Translations under genes and position numbers: made by a program
In this document: positions 11,259 to 22,229 of the stretch, piece by piece
How positions within the stretch are numbered: the stretch's first letter is position 1
How the letters are laid out: every line of letters starts with the position of its first letter
From: Saprolegnia diclina VS20
Taxonomy: Eukaryota; Oomycota; Saprolegniomycetes; Saprolegniales; Saprolegniaceae
Direction of reading: 5' to 3'
Length of the DNA: 64,000 nt
Assembly (NCBI RefSeq): GCF_000281045.1
Contig: NW_008246090.1
Location: 467,413-531,412 of the forward strand
Notes under the pieces: generated by a model
Database searches by the model: none
Seen by the model: only the letters and a program-made list of their open reading frames with translations
What the model was told of the DNA's origin: nothing

Positions 11259-11998
11259 GGAGCTATTTATATTCCGACAACCGTGTCCGTGTAGCTTAGA
11301 GTCTCTTATCCCTTCTGCCCATCCGCCGCCCTTATATACGTTGCCTCTTCTGTCGTTTTATTCGGCTTGTAGTCAACGGGACACTATTCCGCAGCAGACC
11401 CGTCCGTGTGCCTGCACCGGACGCGGTGCGTTGTCGCAGTGACCGTAGCTTGAGTGTCTTTTGCAGTACATGGTGCGTACGTTGCTGTAGAAGAGGCCCG
11501 GCCGGCGTTCGATGATGATGCCTGTATCTACTCTCACCTATCATTGTCGCTCATGATGAGGAGTCATGGACGGTACAACAGGGCATTACACCATGACACC
11601 CATAGCGGCTTGACGGCCAACCAAACGGCTCGTACGCGGTCATCATTGGCTGCCACACCAGAATCTACGGTACAACTCGAGGCAAAGGACGCCTTTACTG
11701 ACAACGAGACGACGAGAACGCAGTTAGAACAGTGCTACGATATCGCTGAGTGCTGATGGGGGCAGCTCGTGCTGGGATCTCCGCAACACGTGTTACGTTA
11801 CCCTAGGGTTGGGTCTACGAAGAACCCACCCGCATCAACGCCAACCACGCCGCCACGTCATGAAGGGTGATTCCAGTGCACGTGCGGCTCTCCAAGCTAT
11901 TAGTTCCACCATGTATTCGACACACTGCACCACTTGCGGACCGGATCATGCGCTAACCTGGAATCATAGATTCGTTTGAAGAAGTATATACAATTTGC
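11259..11998. other. Intergenic region, no gene seen
   Basis: 740 bases between the convergent ends of FYVE-GAF B and a triple-finger gene. A 100-codon open frame at 11454-11756 has no domain, family match or clear start context. Confidence 0.4.
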
Positions 11999-13245
11999 TT
12001 AGGGCGACGCCGAGGTTTGTAGCAAGTGAAGCATCACGGACGCATTTGGCGAGACGGGCGGTGTGCCCGGACTGTTGGCGTCGCTTGGGGAGCCGAGAAA
12101 GCGGCGGTTCACAAGATCGTAATGGCGCGTGTGGCACGACGGGCAGATGGGCGCAATGTACATTTCGGGTCGTCCTGGTGCGTGCGCGACAAGGATCGCA
12201 TGCAAGCAGACGACGCAGAAGGCCTCGCCGCACTAGAAAGAGTCGTTACAGCGCATGACAATATGTCCACATCGTCATCGTACGAGGGGGCAGTGGCTCT
12301 TGTACATGACAAACGGCACGCGTGCATTGCACTTGAAGCATGTCGACCGCTGCTTGGTGGGCACCCAGCGCTGCTTTTCGATCAAGCTAGCGTGTTCGAC
12401 GACATCGAGGCATTCGAGACGCAGAGCCGCGACGACATCGTCTGGCGCGAGCAGCGGTGCATCCGCTGGCGCATGCAGGCGGACGAGGACCTCGGGCTGC
12501 AGAGCTTTGCAGCGTGCATAGTCTCCATGGACCTCGCTAATGTGCACGCACGTCTTGCACACCACGACGTCGTACGAAGCGCGACCGTCCGGACGCAGCG
12601 CCAGCTTTGTAAGGGTACAATGACCGCAAAAAGCATCGCCGCACTAGACAGGACGTTTCTGTCACAAAACGGCAAAGTGGGAAAGGACGGTATACCGTGC
12701 GGCACGTGTATTGGACACGGAAGACGCCAAAGACCCGGTGGCAGCGTGTGCAGAGTGCGCTTCGGCGAGGTGGCAATATCGTCACGAGCTCACCGTGCGA
12801 AATAAACGTGGTGCGTGTGGGCGCAGATACACGTAGTGCGGGCGGGAGGGGCGACGACGGGAGCGACACCGATCCGGTGGTTGACGGTGCCTCGTCCAGC
12901 AGCGGGACGTCCGAGGCCGACGCTTGGCAGCGTCGATGGGTGGTTTCGTCTTCGTGAAAGAGGCACGCTTCACAGGCCATGACGCGCTGCTGCTTCTCGT
13001 CGTCTTGTACCGGTAGCCGGAGTACGCAGCTGCGGCAAATGACGTGGCCGCACTAGACGGCCATCTTTTGAAACGAGAAGCTACTAGCAACGACGTACCA
13101 ACGAGCAGTTGTACTTGGCGCGAAAGAAGGAAAACGTTCGGAGACACACGGCGCAGTTGGCGCGCGCTTGGAGAGGCACGAGCCCCAGGGGATGCAGGAG
13201 GTCGTCCTTGAGGATCGACCATCGGCGCGACGGACGTTCGGCCAT
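11999..13245 (-). CDS. Triple FYVE-like zinc-finger protein
   Basis: Exons (minus) are 13245-13099, 13052-12696, 12643-12284 and 12232-11999, all phase 0, 365 residues. Three fingers read CAVC...NCSL/CGHVICRSC, CTRC...TCRT/CGDAFCGHC and CFKC...HCPL/CGEAFCVVC, where the slash is the intron. Each is followed by a short region ending in a further CxxC (CEAC, CKTC, CPSC), completing eight Cys per finger as in FYVE. The RHHCR patch is absent in all three. The third finger is preceded by RWVPTKQR, a remnant of the FYVE WxxD element. A paralogue in tandem lies at 13610-14984. Role unknown; lipid binding is unlikely from the residues seen. Confidence 0.75.
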
Positions 13246-13609
13246 CGCAAATGAGGAGGAGATGAACACACTGTGGATCGGCCGAGTGGCTGCTTTGGGC
13301 CGGCCCAAAGACAGGTAACGTGTGCCCGTTGCTTGGCGTCGTGCTTCGAAGCCCGCTGCTGCTGGCTTGCCTTTGTTGCAGTCGACCTTCTTGACGCGGT
13401 TCGAGTCCGCCGTCACGCGCCAATATTGTCCGAGATAGGTGCTCGTTGCAACAACGAGTTCGTGTCCACGAACCTCAATATCAAACAACGATAAAAGAGC
13501 AACTTCGATTGAGTTTCAACACGACACCATGTCAAATACCAAGCACAATACACAGAGACAAACGACAAGTTCTCGACAAATGATGTCGATACAAACATAC
13601 ACATGTCGG
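13246..13609. other. Intergenic region between tandem triple-finger genes
   Basis: 364 bases from the 3' end of one triple-finger gene to the start of the next in the same orientation. It should hold the promoter of the 11999-13245 gene. Nothing else recognised. Confidence 0.4.
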
Positions 13610-14984
13610 TCACGGCGACGCTTCGATGCCGCAGAAACGGCGCGTGACGTCTTCGCAGTGCTGCAGTCGGCACGCTTGGCACACTTTGACGAGCTCGAGC
13701 TCGTCCGAGTGTGTTTTCCCCGCGGCCAAAAGCGCGTTGAGACACGACAAACAGTGCGCTTCGCCGCACTAGACCATTTACATTGCCATTCGGAAACCGT
13801 CAGGACAATATTGTACATACCAGTCGGCAATAATCCTTGCGCAAGAGAAAGAGAAACGCCGAGCGACACGAAAAGCACGTCGTGTGCTTGTTGACAAGCG
13901 ACCGGTAGTCCCTCGAGACGAGGCTATCATACGGCACGATCCCGCTCGCCTCGAGTTGAAGGACACTTGTGAGCACATCGCGGCCTTCGTACTGCCGCGT
14001 TTGGACCGGATGGAACGACGGGTCGTGCAGTAGCGCCGTCACCGTCATCTGCTTGCGCCGACAGCTTCGAAACGTGCTCTGAACGATGCTAATGTGAACG
14101 CACGTCCAGCAGACGCGCACGTGGCAGAGTGCATGGCCTTTCGCAGCCGACGTAAACTGATACGTCGTACAGTGGCTGCAATAGACATTGCCGCACTACT
14201 CCAGTTCGCATCGAAAAGCCTCAACACGAGAGAGGTTGGTACCGTGTGGCAGTGGTGCTTGCGGTGGAGGAGCTTGAACGACCGGTGGCAGCGCTCGCAC
14301 TGCGTTGCACCGCGCTTGGGTATGAGCTCGCGCTTTGGGACGAGCTCGTCGCGCTTGACAAAGGCATACCGGCGCGGCCGGAGACGCGACGCGCGTTGCG
14401 GCTTGGGGCGACTTGGCGCCGGCGTCTCAGGGAGCGGATCAAGCTCGGATACTTTGGCATGGCCCGCAGCAGCATTGGTGGTGTTGTCCATCGAGATGCG
14501 GCGATCGCTTGTCGGTGTCCATGGGTACACGTCCTCCGAGTACGACTCTTCGTCGTTTGAGGAGGTATCGTCGTCATCGTCTCGATCGTTGGGGTAGGCG
14601 GCGCCAGGATCGTCGTCGTCGTCGTCGCTGTCGCCTTCGGTCACAAGGTCTTGGATGCGCTTGTCAAAGTAGCAGCTCACGCAGACGACGACTTGGTGCA
14701 AATGGTGGTCGCGCCCGAGCACGTCGAGGGACCACGTGCACCGACTGCACACGACTTCGCAGCACTAGACAGCGACGCATTCAATGCATTAACACCCGAG
14801 AATCAGCGCGTACGAGCGGGCAGCGGTGTTTCGGGCGCACAATGTAAAACTTGCGCAGACACACAAAGCACGCGCCAATGACGGTCGCATGCTTGGCGTG
14901 GGGCACGAGGGTATGGCTCGGGCTGAGCAAATAATCTTTGAGCGCGGCGCGGTGGCGCCGGGTCTCGTCCAGGGCCGCGTACAT
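13610..14984 (-). CDS. Triple FYVE-like zinc-finger protein with acidic insert
   Basis: Exons (minus) are 14984-14814, 14764-14243, 14195-13821 and 13768-13610, all phase 0, 408 residues. Fingers: CFVC...RCPL/CCEVVCSRC, CERC...RKHHCHT/CGNVYCSHC and CFSC...YCRL/CGEAHCLSC. The second finger keeps a near-canonical RKHHCH patch, so it could still touch PI3P. Between fingers 1 and 2 is an acidic run (EGDSDDDDDD and DDDDDTSSNDEE), then a basic stretch. The start at 14984 aligns best with its paralogue; an in-frame ATG at 15176 would add 64 residues including a hydrophobic stretch. The same intron sits in every finger. Confidence 0.72.
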
Positions 14985-15713
14985 TGGTGCGAGTGCAGAT
15001 TTGCCGGTTTGGATCCAAAGATGGGATGCAGTTGCGACGTGTCTCTTGTGCCGGCGCACAGACGCGTCGCTGAAAAGAAAGGACGTGGGAGGCACCCATA
15101 CCGGTACGGACCGCGTCTCCAACAACTCGGCTTCGCGTCTCGGCGACACACCAGAGAAAATAATAGAGAGTGGCATGATAAACGTCGCGAAGAAGAGCCC
15201 AAACCGCACTCCAGACAGCGAGCTCAGACAGCGCAGCCCATTAAAAAGCCCACATACACGTACGTGGGTACCGGGACAGATCGTAATGCTGGCGTAAATC
15301 GAGCTGGTCGGCGACATGCTTTGTTGTCGCTTTCTTTCGTAGGAAAAGGTCGTGGGAACTTGCTGCGACGGTTTTGCGTCTGGACCAGCGCAACGCCACA
15401 CGATCGGTCGGACGGAAGGACGCTTGCGATATCTCTGTCGCAGCAGCCGCAACATGGACGATGACGTAGCACTCGCCGATGGCGAATTAGGATCGCTTGT
15501 TGACGCGGGCAACCCTGGACCATGTGCAATGGGTCGTGTCGTCGAGTGGCATCTTTTGAGCCAATCCCAGCACAGGATGCGAGATTCGGCCACGCCGATT
15601 GGGTCGATACGACGTGGTAGACTGACGGTTTCGACGACAACGTGTGCATTTTGTAACGGTGCGCAGACAGAGACCGTTACATCAAGGCAAACATCAGTTG
15701 TGGAACGCGCAGC
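14985..15713. other. Intergenic region, no gene seen
   Basis: About 730 bases upstream of one minus-strand gene and downstream of SHQ1, also minus. The frame of the first exon stays open back to 15593, so a longer N-terminus cannot be excluded, but nothing in it looks conserved. Confidence 0.4.
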
Positions 15714-17272
15714 TTACGACGCCTCGTCTTCACTACTCTCGTCGTCACTGCTGCTCTCGTCGTCGTCCTCACTGCTGCTCTCATCGCTCGTGGCGGCCGT
15801 GAGCATGGCTTCCATGTGCTTGAGCGCCCAGCCGCACGCGTCCTTGTCGGCGCGCAGCTTGTTGGTCGCGGCCTTGTGGCGTTGGGCGAGGTCCAAGAGC
15901 GCCGCGTCGCTTTGGCGCTGGATCCAGACACAGTAGTCGTCAAGGAAGAGCGTGTTGAGCAGGTAGTGCTGGTCCGACTTGGCCAAAACGTCCAAAATTC
16001 GCAGCAAGCAGCGCAGGACCACGCGCTTGCCGCGGGCGAGAATGTCGTGTACGTCGTCCAGCACGCGCAGCGCGAGTGTGTGCTGGCGCAATAGCGGGTA
16101 CGTGAGCATGCGCCGGAGGCTCGTCGTAGCCACGGCATCGAGGTCGGCACTCGGGTTGAGCCACGCCAGCGTCGCGCTGTTGATCATGATCGTCCACGCC
16201 GACTCGACCGTCGCGTCGCCTGTCGTCGAGCGCACATCGTAGGCATACGCCGCAAGGAGGTCGCAGAGACCACCAAGCAGCACGGCCTGCTCGTCGCGCG
16301 AGAGTAGGTGTTCGCGGTGCGGCAGGCGCCGCAAGAGTTCTTGCTCGGCTTCCGTAAACTCAAAGACCGGGTCCAACGAAAGAGTATCCATGTCTTGGAT
16401 CAGCGACGTTGACGGCGGCTTGGTCACTGGCAGCGACGCCCAGAACGGCGAGAAGCGCAGCGCCTCGGCGAAATACTCATCCTCGTCCGCGCCTCCAAAG
16501 TCGATCAAGTAGCGCTCGACGTCAAAGTCCTTGTCTTCCGTGGCGGCTTGGAGCGCCGCGCGATCGGTCGCGGGCGTCGTGTCGGGCAGCGGCAAGGCGA
16601 GAATTTCCGACACTTCGCCATGCCACACCTTGAAAAAGTCGGTAAACCGGTTATTGAACCCGTACGATGGCGGGCCAGTGTGCAATGTGATCGGCGGCGC
16701 CTTGGTCTCAAGCGACAGCAAGCTCGCGTCGGTCGCGATCGGTGCGGGCGCCGGCATTGTCGTTTCGGGCTCGATCTCCGATGTCATCGAAGTTGACGCG
16801 ACGACCTCAATCAACGGCGGTTTGGGCAACCTAACCCAATGTTGCTTGTCAGTATACCTACACCAACTCAAGTAGACAATGTTGTACGCATCAGGGAGAC
16901 CGTTGTCTTGGGGCTTCCACTTTTTTTGCTGGAGAAGCGTCGTGAGCAGGTCGAGGTCCGGGAAGTGCGCGCCCTGCGTCGCCTTGGGCAAATGCACGAA
17001 AATGGTACCATTTTCCTATAGCACCGTGAAGGCTCGCTACTCACGTCGCTTGGTGCGAATACCTTGTTGATGTCGTACACGGCCTTGGCGCGGTCGTCGT
17101 CGACCACCTCGAGCGGAAAGGTGAGGTTGAGCAGGTACGGTTTGCAGTAAAAGTGAAAGCTGCAGCCGTCGATCGTGTACTCGAGCTCCGAGACGCGGAC
17201 GTACGGCACGTGAATGTCGACGTACACGAACGCGTCGTCTTGTCGGACGACAAAGCGCGGCGTCGCGGGCAT
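15714..17272 (-). CDS. SHQ1: SHQ1, H/ACA snoRNP assembly chaperone
   Basis: Exons (minus) are 17272-17063, 17015-16888 and 16830-15714, 484 residues. The N-terminal CS (p23-like) domain shows FVYVDIHVPYVRV, FHFYCKPYLLNLTFP and YDINKENGTIFVHLPK. The helical SHQ1 domain contains LRFSPFWASL, WTIMINSATLAWL, RRMLTYPLLR, GKRVVLRCLL and LDDYCVWIQ. The tail is a Ser/Asp/Glu run, as in family members. SHQ1 is known to bind dyskerin/Cbf5 before H/ACA RNP assembly in the nucleus. Intron 16831-16887 is 57 nt and stop-free, so a naive translation would keep 19 extra residues; GTACAA...TTAG marks it. Intron 17016-17062 restores the contiguous CS domain. Confidence 0.9.
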
Positions 17273-18827
17273 CTTTGCTGGCCTTTCTGCGGGATAGAAT
17301 TGTGATTGGTCCTTATCGCGCCAGCATTATCAAGTATGGGAGGCCACTCAAAACAACAGATTTTGAGTTTGGAGTTTGGCGTTTGGTTGGGGACCACTGC
17401 CTCTCCCGTTTTGTGATACTACTGCTGGCAGTGCAAGTCCACGGATGCGTTTCGACTGGCTGCTCTTGGTTTGATTGCTGGTCGCGGACGCCAAGTGGCT
17501 GGCGCGCTGGAAGGTATGTATTGGATGGGTATTAAGTGTGAGAGGTAGCTCAAAACGTTGTATTTTGAGTTTGGTGCCAAGGGTTTTGAGATGCGTGTAT
17601 CCAAATCTCAGTGCTCGTTTGTGGGATCCATCGATCGACACTTTTGAGCTTGAGATAGCTTTCTTGCGCAATACACGATGTTATACTGTGAAGAGCGTAC
17701 ACCTTTGGTAGGCATGGCCGAGACGACAGACTGGACCGGTTTTCGCTGCCGCGCATACATTGCCTTCGGCAGTGTCGTGATGGCTCCGAGTCGCCCATAT
17801 TCCGAACGACTAGAAGTCCCGTGCTCATCTTGTCGATTTTTCGTAGCTTGATCAATGAAACTCAAAGGAGCCACACGTCTGGGAACGCGCGTTGTGGAGC
17901 AGCTTGTCGCGTCTGCCGTGTCACGTCTGTTCACGCCCAGACGACGTCATTGGGTTTTTGACGTGCAGCGACCAGTGCCATTGTCAACCAATGCCGCATC
18001 GCGCCTTTCTCTCTAGTGGCAAATTACGCTGGCGCGCGACCACGGCGAGAAGCGATCTCGGACGCTGGGCGATGTCGAAGGCATTTTTGCTGCCATCGAA
18101 GCCAACTGGGTTCACGACAAGACTCGACACGGCCGGCGGCGTTGCACGACTCACCAAGTTGCGGTGCGACAGACGGCCATCCGTGCCCCCACAGGAGCCG
18201 CTGCCGACGGTCGTACGGGACTATTGCCCTGGACATTCCAGGACCATAAACGTGTTTCGCGTGATCACGGCGTTGCAAAGACCTGGTATACCTAGAGACT
18301 ATAGAGCTTACTCTACATCATTGCCCTCGGAAGGAACCGTTGTGCTCAAATTCTTCGTACGTTGTTTGTACGATACTATGCACAAACGAATGAAACAGTC
18401 TGTGTACTGCCGATATCCTTGGCGTTGCTCTGTGGTTTGTCGTCGTGCCGGCGGGTTAGGGCTCGAGATGGGGCTAGGGTTTGAACCGCACGCGCGATAG
18501 GTTGTTGATAAAGCGTGGATGGCACACCTTTCGGCCTGTATAGTACGTTGTAGCTCAATTGGTTGTAGCTGTTGTTGAAGTGAGTTGTTCACATGCAGTC
18601 TCGTGATAATCGTTGCCGTGATTGTCAGCACAGCAGCAGGAAGATTCGTCAGCGTCGAGCGGATGACACGGTTGTTGCGTTCGAGCCAACATGCTACGGT
18701 ACGTCGGTGTCGATGTAATGACATACTGCATGTACTGAGTATCAGCACGAGACTTCAAGCAAAAGTGAAGCGAAAACGTGCACATACTACTGTTACGACG
18801 ACTTGGTTATCACGACTGTCGCAGATC
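17273..18827. other. Long intergenic region with short hairpin repeats
   Basis: About 1.55 kb between SHQ1 (minus, start at 17272) and the 3' end of a FYVE-GAF gene (minus). Open frames up to about 200 codons occur (17892-18500, plus) but lack any domain or intron-consistent continuation. Two copies of a hairpin-forming repeat lie at 17332-17372 and 17534-17574. A TAGCTCAATTGG A-box-like sequence near 18551 has no B box at the right distance. Confidence 0.4.
17332..17574. repeat. Pair of dispersed 41-base hairpin repeats
   Basis: Copies at 17332-17372 and 17534-17574 share about 30 of 41 positions. Each contains CTCAAAA, five variable bases, then TTTTGAG, a perfect inverted repeat flanking a small loop. 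The loops differ while the arms are identical. They may be a miniature repeat or a conserved RNA/DNA hairpin. Confidence 0.45.
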
Positions 18828-20390
18828 CTACGCCGTTGGCGAGTCGTCTTCGGTCGACAACTTGGCTTCCATGCGCGCGACCGCTTCTGCGAGCTTGGAG
18901 ATTTGCGTATTGTGTTCTTCGAGCTTTCCAAAGAGCGTGCCTTGCTGCGTCGCGATCTGCTGCTGCGTCTCGGTCGTCTTGCTCAATAAATTCATCAGCA
19001 TGGCTTCCATGGACGGCGAGACGCCTTCCGTCGAGGGCACGACTGCTGCCGCTAACGGCGTACTCGGGGGCGTGCTGGGGGGCGGTAGTGAGATGGGCGC
19101 GGGCTCGAGCGATCGCTTCCGCACCTTGGCCATCTCTTTGATCTCGTCCTGCTGCCGGTCGAGCGTCATCTGGTCCATCGACGGCGCCGACGACGACCGA
19201 TTCATGGACCGCACGCCGCCCTTGATGCTGCAGTGCGCAGGCAACATCTTGCGCTCTAAAAGGAGCTGTGACGTGAGCTGCGCGAGCTTGGTGAGCTTGA
19301 GCGTATCGACGTCATTCAGACTTGAGCGCGGCTCCGAGTCGACGACAAACACCGTGCCGATGCACACGTTTTCGACTATGATCGGTGCGCCCGCGTAGAA
19401 GCGAAAGCTCGTGCTCTCGGTGGTCACGAGGGGGTTCTTGCAGAAGCGCTCATCTCTCGCCGTGTCGAGGACGACCGTCACGTCCAAGAGGTACATGGTG
19501 TGGGCGCAGAACGACACCATGGCGGGCATTTCTACATACGATTTGAGTTGGGGTTTTGAGCGTAGAGATGGTCTGTGTACCGGCTTGGCCGAGGCCCAGA
19601 TACGCTTTGAACCACTGGCGCTGGTGCTTGTAGTCCATAAACGCAACACACGCAGCCTTGCAGTGCGACGACACCGACTTGCGCGCACTCGAAGCGATGC
19701 GGTCAAACGCATCTTCGCGCGGCGAGTCGAGTATGTCGAGCAGCTGGAGCATCTCGGTCGTCTGCTTCTCGACCGGCGATGGCACGGGCGGCGGCTTGGG
19801 CCACGGGTACTCCCAGTCATAGTCGAGGCGGTAGCTGCAAAGTTGCATCTCCGTCTCGTTGCTATACGCGCTGCTGATGTTGCTTTGGCTCGTTACGCTC
19901 ATGTGGTCATCGTGGAAGACAAAGAACGACGACGACGAATGCGACGGGTCGTGCACATCCGAGATGACTGTGTGGCCCGAGCTGCGCCGGTCCGGGCGGC
20001 GCGCGTCCACCGGGGCGTGCATCACAGGTATCTTCTGGACGCAGACGAGGCAGACCTGTGCGACCGTCGGCTGCTCGTGCCGCGCGAGCACGAGGCGCTG
20101 GGGCACACGGCACTTGCTACAAATGACTTCGCCGCACTAGGGTCGCGTCCTGAGCCATCAAGAGTCGCTACAGCTTTGGAGAGAAATGATACCATGCGGC
20201 AGTTGTGCTTGCGGCGCAGGAGTTTGTTGAAGACCTTGGCGCACACATAGCACTTGCGGCGATGGCCATGGTCGACCCAGTCGTCGGGGTGGATGATCTG
20301 CGAGATCGCGAGCGGGGGCTGGCCAAAGTCGAAGCGCCCGGACGGCGTCTTGGGACTCTTGCGCGCGAACGGACTCTTGGCTCCGTCCAT
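18828..20390 (-). CDS. FYVE-GAF-coiled-coil protein C
   Basis: Exons (minus) are 20390-20193, 20136-19581 and 19531-18828, 485 residues. FYVE: DDWVDH, CYVC, RRKHNCRM, then the intron, CGEVICSKC and QVCLVC; one His of the basic patch is Asn. The linker is YRLDYDWEYPWPKPP. The GAF domain carries QRQWFKAYLGL, VSFCAHTM and FRFYAGAP and is interrupted by an extra intron (19532-19580) not present in paralogues A, B, D and E. The C-terminus has the family helix (TTETQQQIATQQGTLF, then RMEAKL). Start: the first ATG in frame, in a position like its paralogues. Expected to act at PI3P membranes (family knowledge); the GAF ligand is unknown. Confidence 0.82.
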
Positions 20391-20541
20391 AGCACTGCGC
20401 TCTATTGCTGTCGTCGTCTCGTCGTCGTGCCGAACGCGGTGTGTCACAAGGCTGTCTTTGCCAAAGCGGGTCGCCTTAAATAAGGGCCATGCGTGTCAAA
20501 TCACCGATTCGAACCGACCAAAGTCCGAAATCGACGGTGAC

Positions 20542-20559
20542 ATTCGGACATGTCCGAAT
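20542..20559. promoter_or_regulatory. 18-bp perfect palindrome in a divergent promoter
   Basis: ATTCGGACATGTCCGAAT is a perfect inverted repeat. It lies 151 bases upstream of the FYVE-GAF C start (20390, minus) and 28 bases upstream of the small gene at 20587 (plus). Around it, TGTCAAATC near 20496 and GATTTGACA near 20580 form a second, looser inverted repeat. The shape suits a dimeric DNA-binding protein; the factor is unknown. Confidence 0.4.
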
Positions 20560-20586
20560 TAAAGTCATGTCGAATTCGGATTTGAC

Positions 20587-20859
20587 ATGGACGTTTCAAA
20601 GAAGCTGCACGCGTGGCACCAGCTGGTACTCGAGATCCGACAGTGCACCTTGCACAGCGATGACGCTTCGACGCCGTCGACCCGCGACACGGCGAAGGCT
20701 TGTCGACCGTGGAAGTGCCTTTGGGTCGTGGCAGTGGCAATCGTATCCACAGTGTTGCTACAATGCAAGGCTTGTGACGGACGGTGGCGTGATCCGAGTG
20801 GTCTGCTGACCACAGCGATCTCCATGGCGTTGCTTACGACACATCAACTATTATATTAA
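20587..20859 (+). CDS. Small putative membrane protein
   Basis: A single 90-residue frame starts with ATG at 20587 and ends TAA. A hydrophobic helix (WVVAVAIVSTVLLQ) near residues 46-60 could span a membrane, and a second weaker hydrophobic stretch lies at the end (LLTTAISMALLTTHQLL). No homologue is recognised. It lies in the gap between two minus-strand FYVE-GAF genes and would share a divergent promoter with one of them. It could be a chance frame. Confidence 0.3.
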   Translation: MDVSKKLHAWHQLVLEIRQCTLHSDDASTPSTRDTAKACRPWKCLWVVAVAIVSTVLLQCKACDGRWRDPSGLLTTAISMALLTTHQLLY

Positions 20860-20903
20860 CATACTGACGCGCTCGACAGACGAGCGACGTCATTTGGAGG
20901 CGC

Positions 20904-22229
20904 TTAGAGCGGGCAGAGCTTCGACTCCATGCGCTTCACGGCCTGTGCGAGCCGGTCAATCTGCTCCGTGTGTTGACCAAGCGTCGCAAACATCGAGCCT
21001 TGTTGCGACGCCAAATGTTGCTGCGTCTCGGTCGTCTTGCAAAGTAGATCGAGCAGCATGTCTTGCATCTTTCCGTCGCCCTCGACCCCTTTGCTTGTCG
21101 GTTCGATGGGCGAGGACGTCACGGGCGGCAGCAGGTCGAGCATCGGCGGCATCGGGCCGAGCGATGGCGCCGGGCCAAAGTCGGGCGTGAGCCGCACCGT
21201 CGGCGCTGGCTCAATCGACTTGATCAGCGACCGGTCGTCAAACGACGCGGCTTGGCGTCGCCGCCGATGCCGGTAGCGCAACTCGAAGACCCGGCGCTCC
21301 TCCATGTCCTTCATGATGCTTTGTGCGAGGCTCTCGAGCGTCCCGAGCTTTTCGCAGTCAGTGCGCGGCGCTGTATCAAACACGGCGAGCGTCCCGATTA
21401 CGTGGCCGCCCGGTGTCGTCAATGGCGCGCCGGCGTAGAAGCGAACGCCGCTCTCGACGAGCGGGCTGCGCTCAAAACGCGAGTCCAGCGTGGCGTTGAG
21501 CACGGCTTGTGGCCGCCCCGAGGCGACCACCGCCTCGCAGAACGCGAGTTTTCGTGGCACCGACGTCTTGGCGAGCCCGAGCTTGGCCTTGAACCACTGC
21601 CGGTCCTTGTCCATAAAGCTCACGACCGCGATCGGACACTCCATCGTGTTTGCCGCAAGGTCGCACCAGATGTTGAACGTCTCGTCCGGCGGCGAGTAGA
21701 GCACGTTATACGCCTGGAGCGCTTCGAGTCTATCGGCTTCGTTGGCTTTCTCAGCTGCGGCGTCCAAGTCCACCTCGTCGAGCGAAGCGCCTCGGTCGCG
21801 ATGCAGCGAGTACTCGATGCTGGGCACGCCATCCTCGACGAGGGGCGAAAATAGTAAGAGGTCGTCGGCCACCGGGTCGGTCGTGAAGCGGTCCGAGTCG
21901 ATCGTGTACGAGAGATGCGAGGAGACGGCGGCTTTGCGCTCGGGTGGGCCTTCGAACGCGCATGTGGCGCACGTCTTGATGGGCATGTGACGCTCGGGCG
22001 CCAAGTGGACGAGCTTGTGCAAGATGCATTCTTTGCAAAAGAGCTGCCCGCACTACAGTTGGTCAACGTAAGAGATCAGCACACACGGGCGCCGACGTAC
22101 GAGACGGCAGTGGTGGCGGCGGCGAAAGAGGTTGTGAAACTTCTTCGAGCACGCGTCACAGCGGTACCGCTCCTTCTTGGAGACCCATTGCGACGGCGGC
22201 AGAATGTCTTCGAAGCGGATCTCGTGCAT
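20904..22229 (-). CDS. FYVE-GAF-coiled-coil protein D
   Basis: Exons (minus) are 22229-22101 and 22052-20904, 425 residues. FYVE: QWVSKKE (the Asp of WxxD is lost), CDAC, RRRHHCRL, then the intron, CGQLFCKEC and KTCATC. The GAF domain (about 145-300) has ADRLEALQAYN, RQWFKAKLGL and VRFYAGAP. It reads AFCEAVV where its sisters read SFCAHT, and the NPLVTG loop is SPLVES. The YPLDF-WPKPP linker found in A, B, C and E is missing. The C-terminal helix is retained (TTETQQHLASQQGSMF, then RMESKL). It is the most diverged member of the array and may have changed ligand. The first in-frame ATG was used as start. Confidence 0.8.

Noticed and set aside
18478-18575. tRNA-like A box (TAGCTCAATTGG) and a nearby GGTTCAAACC on the other strand
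   Set aside because: The boxes lie on opposite strands and no cloverleaf can be drawn.
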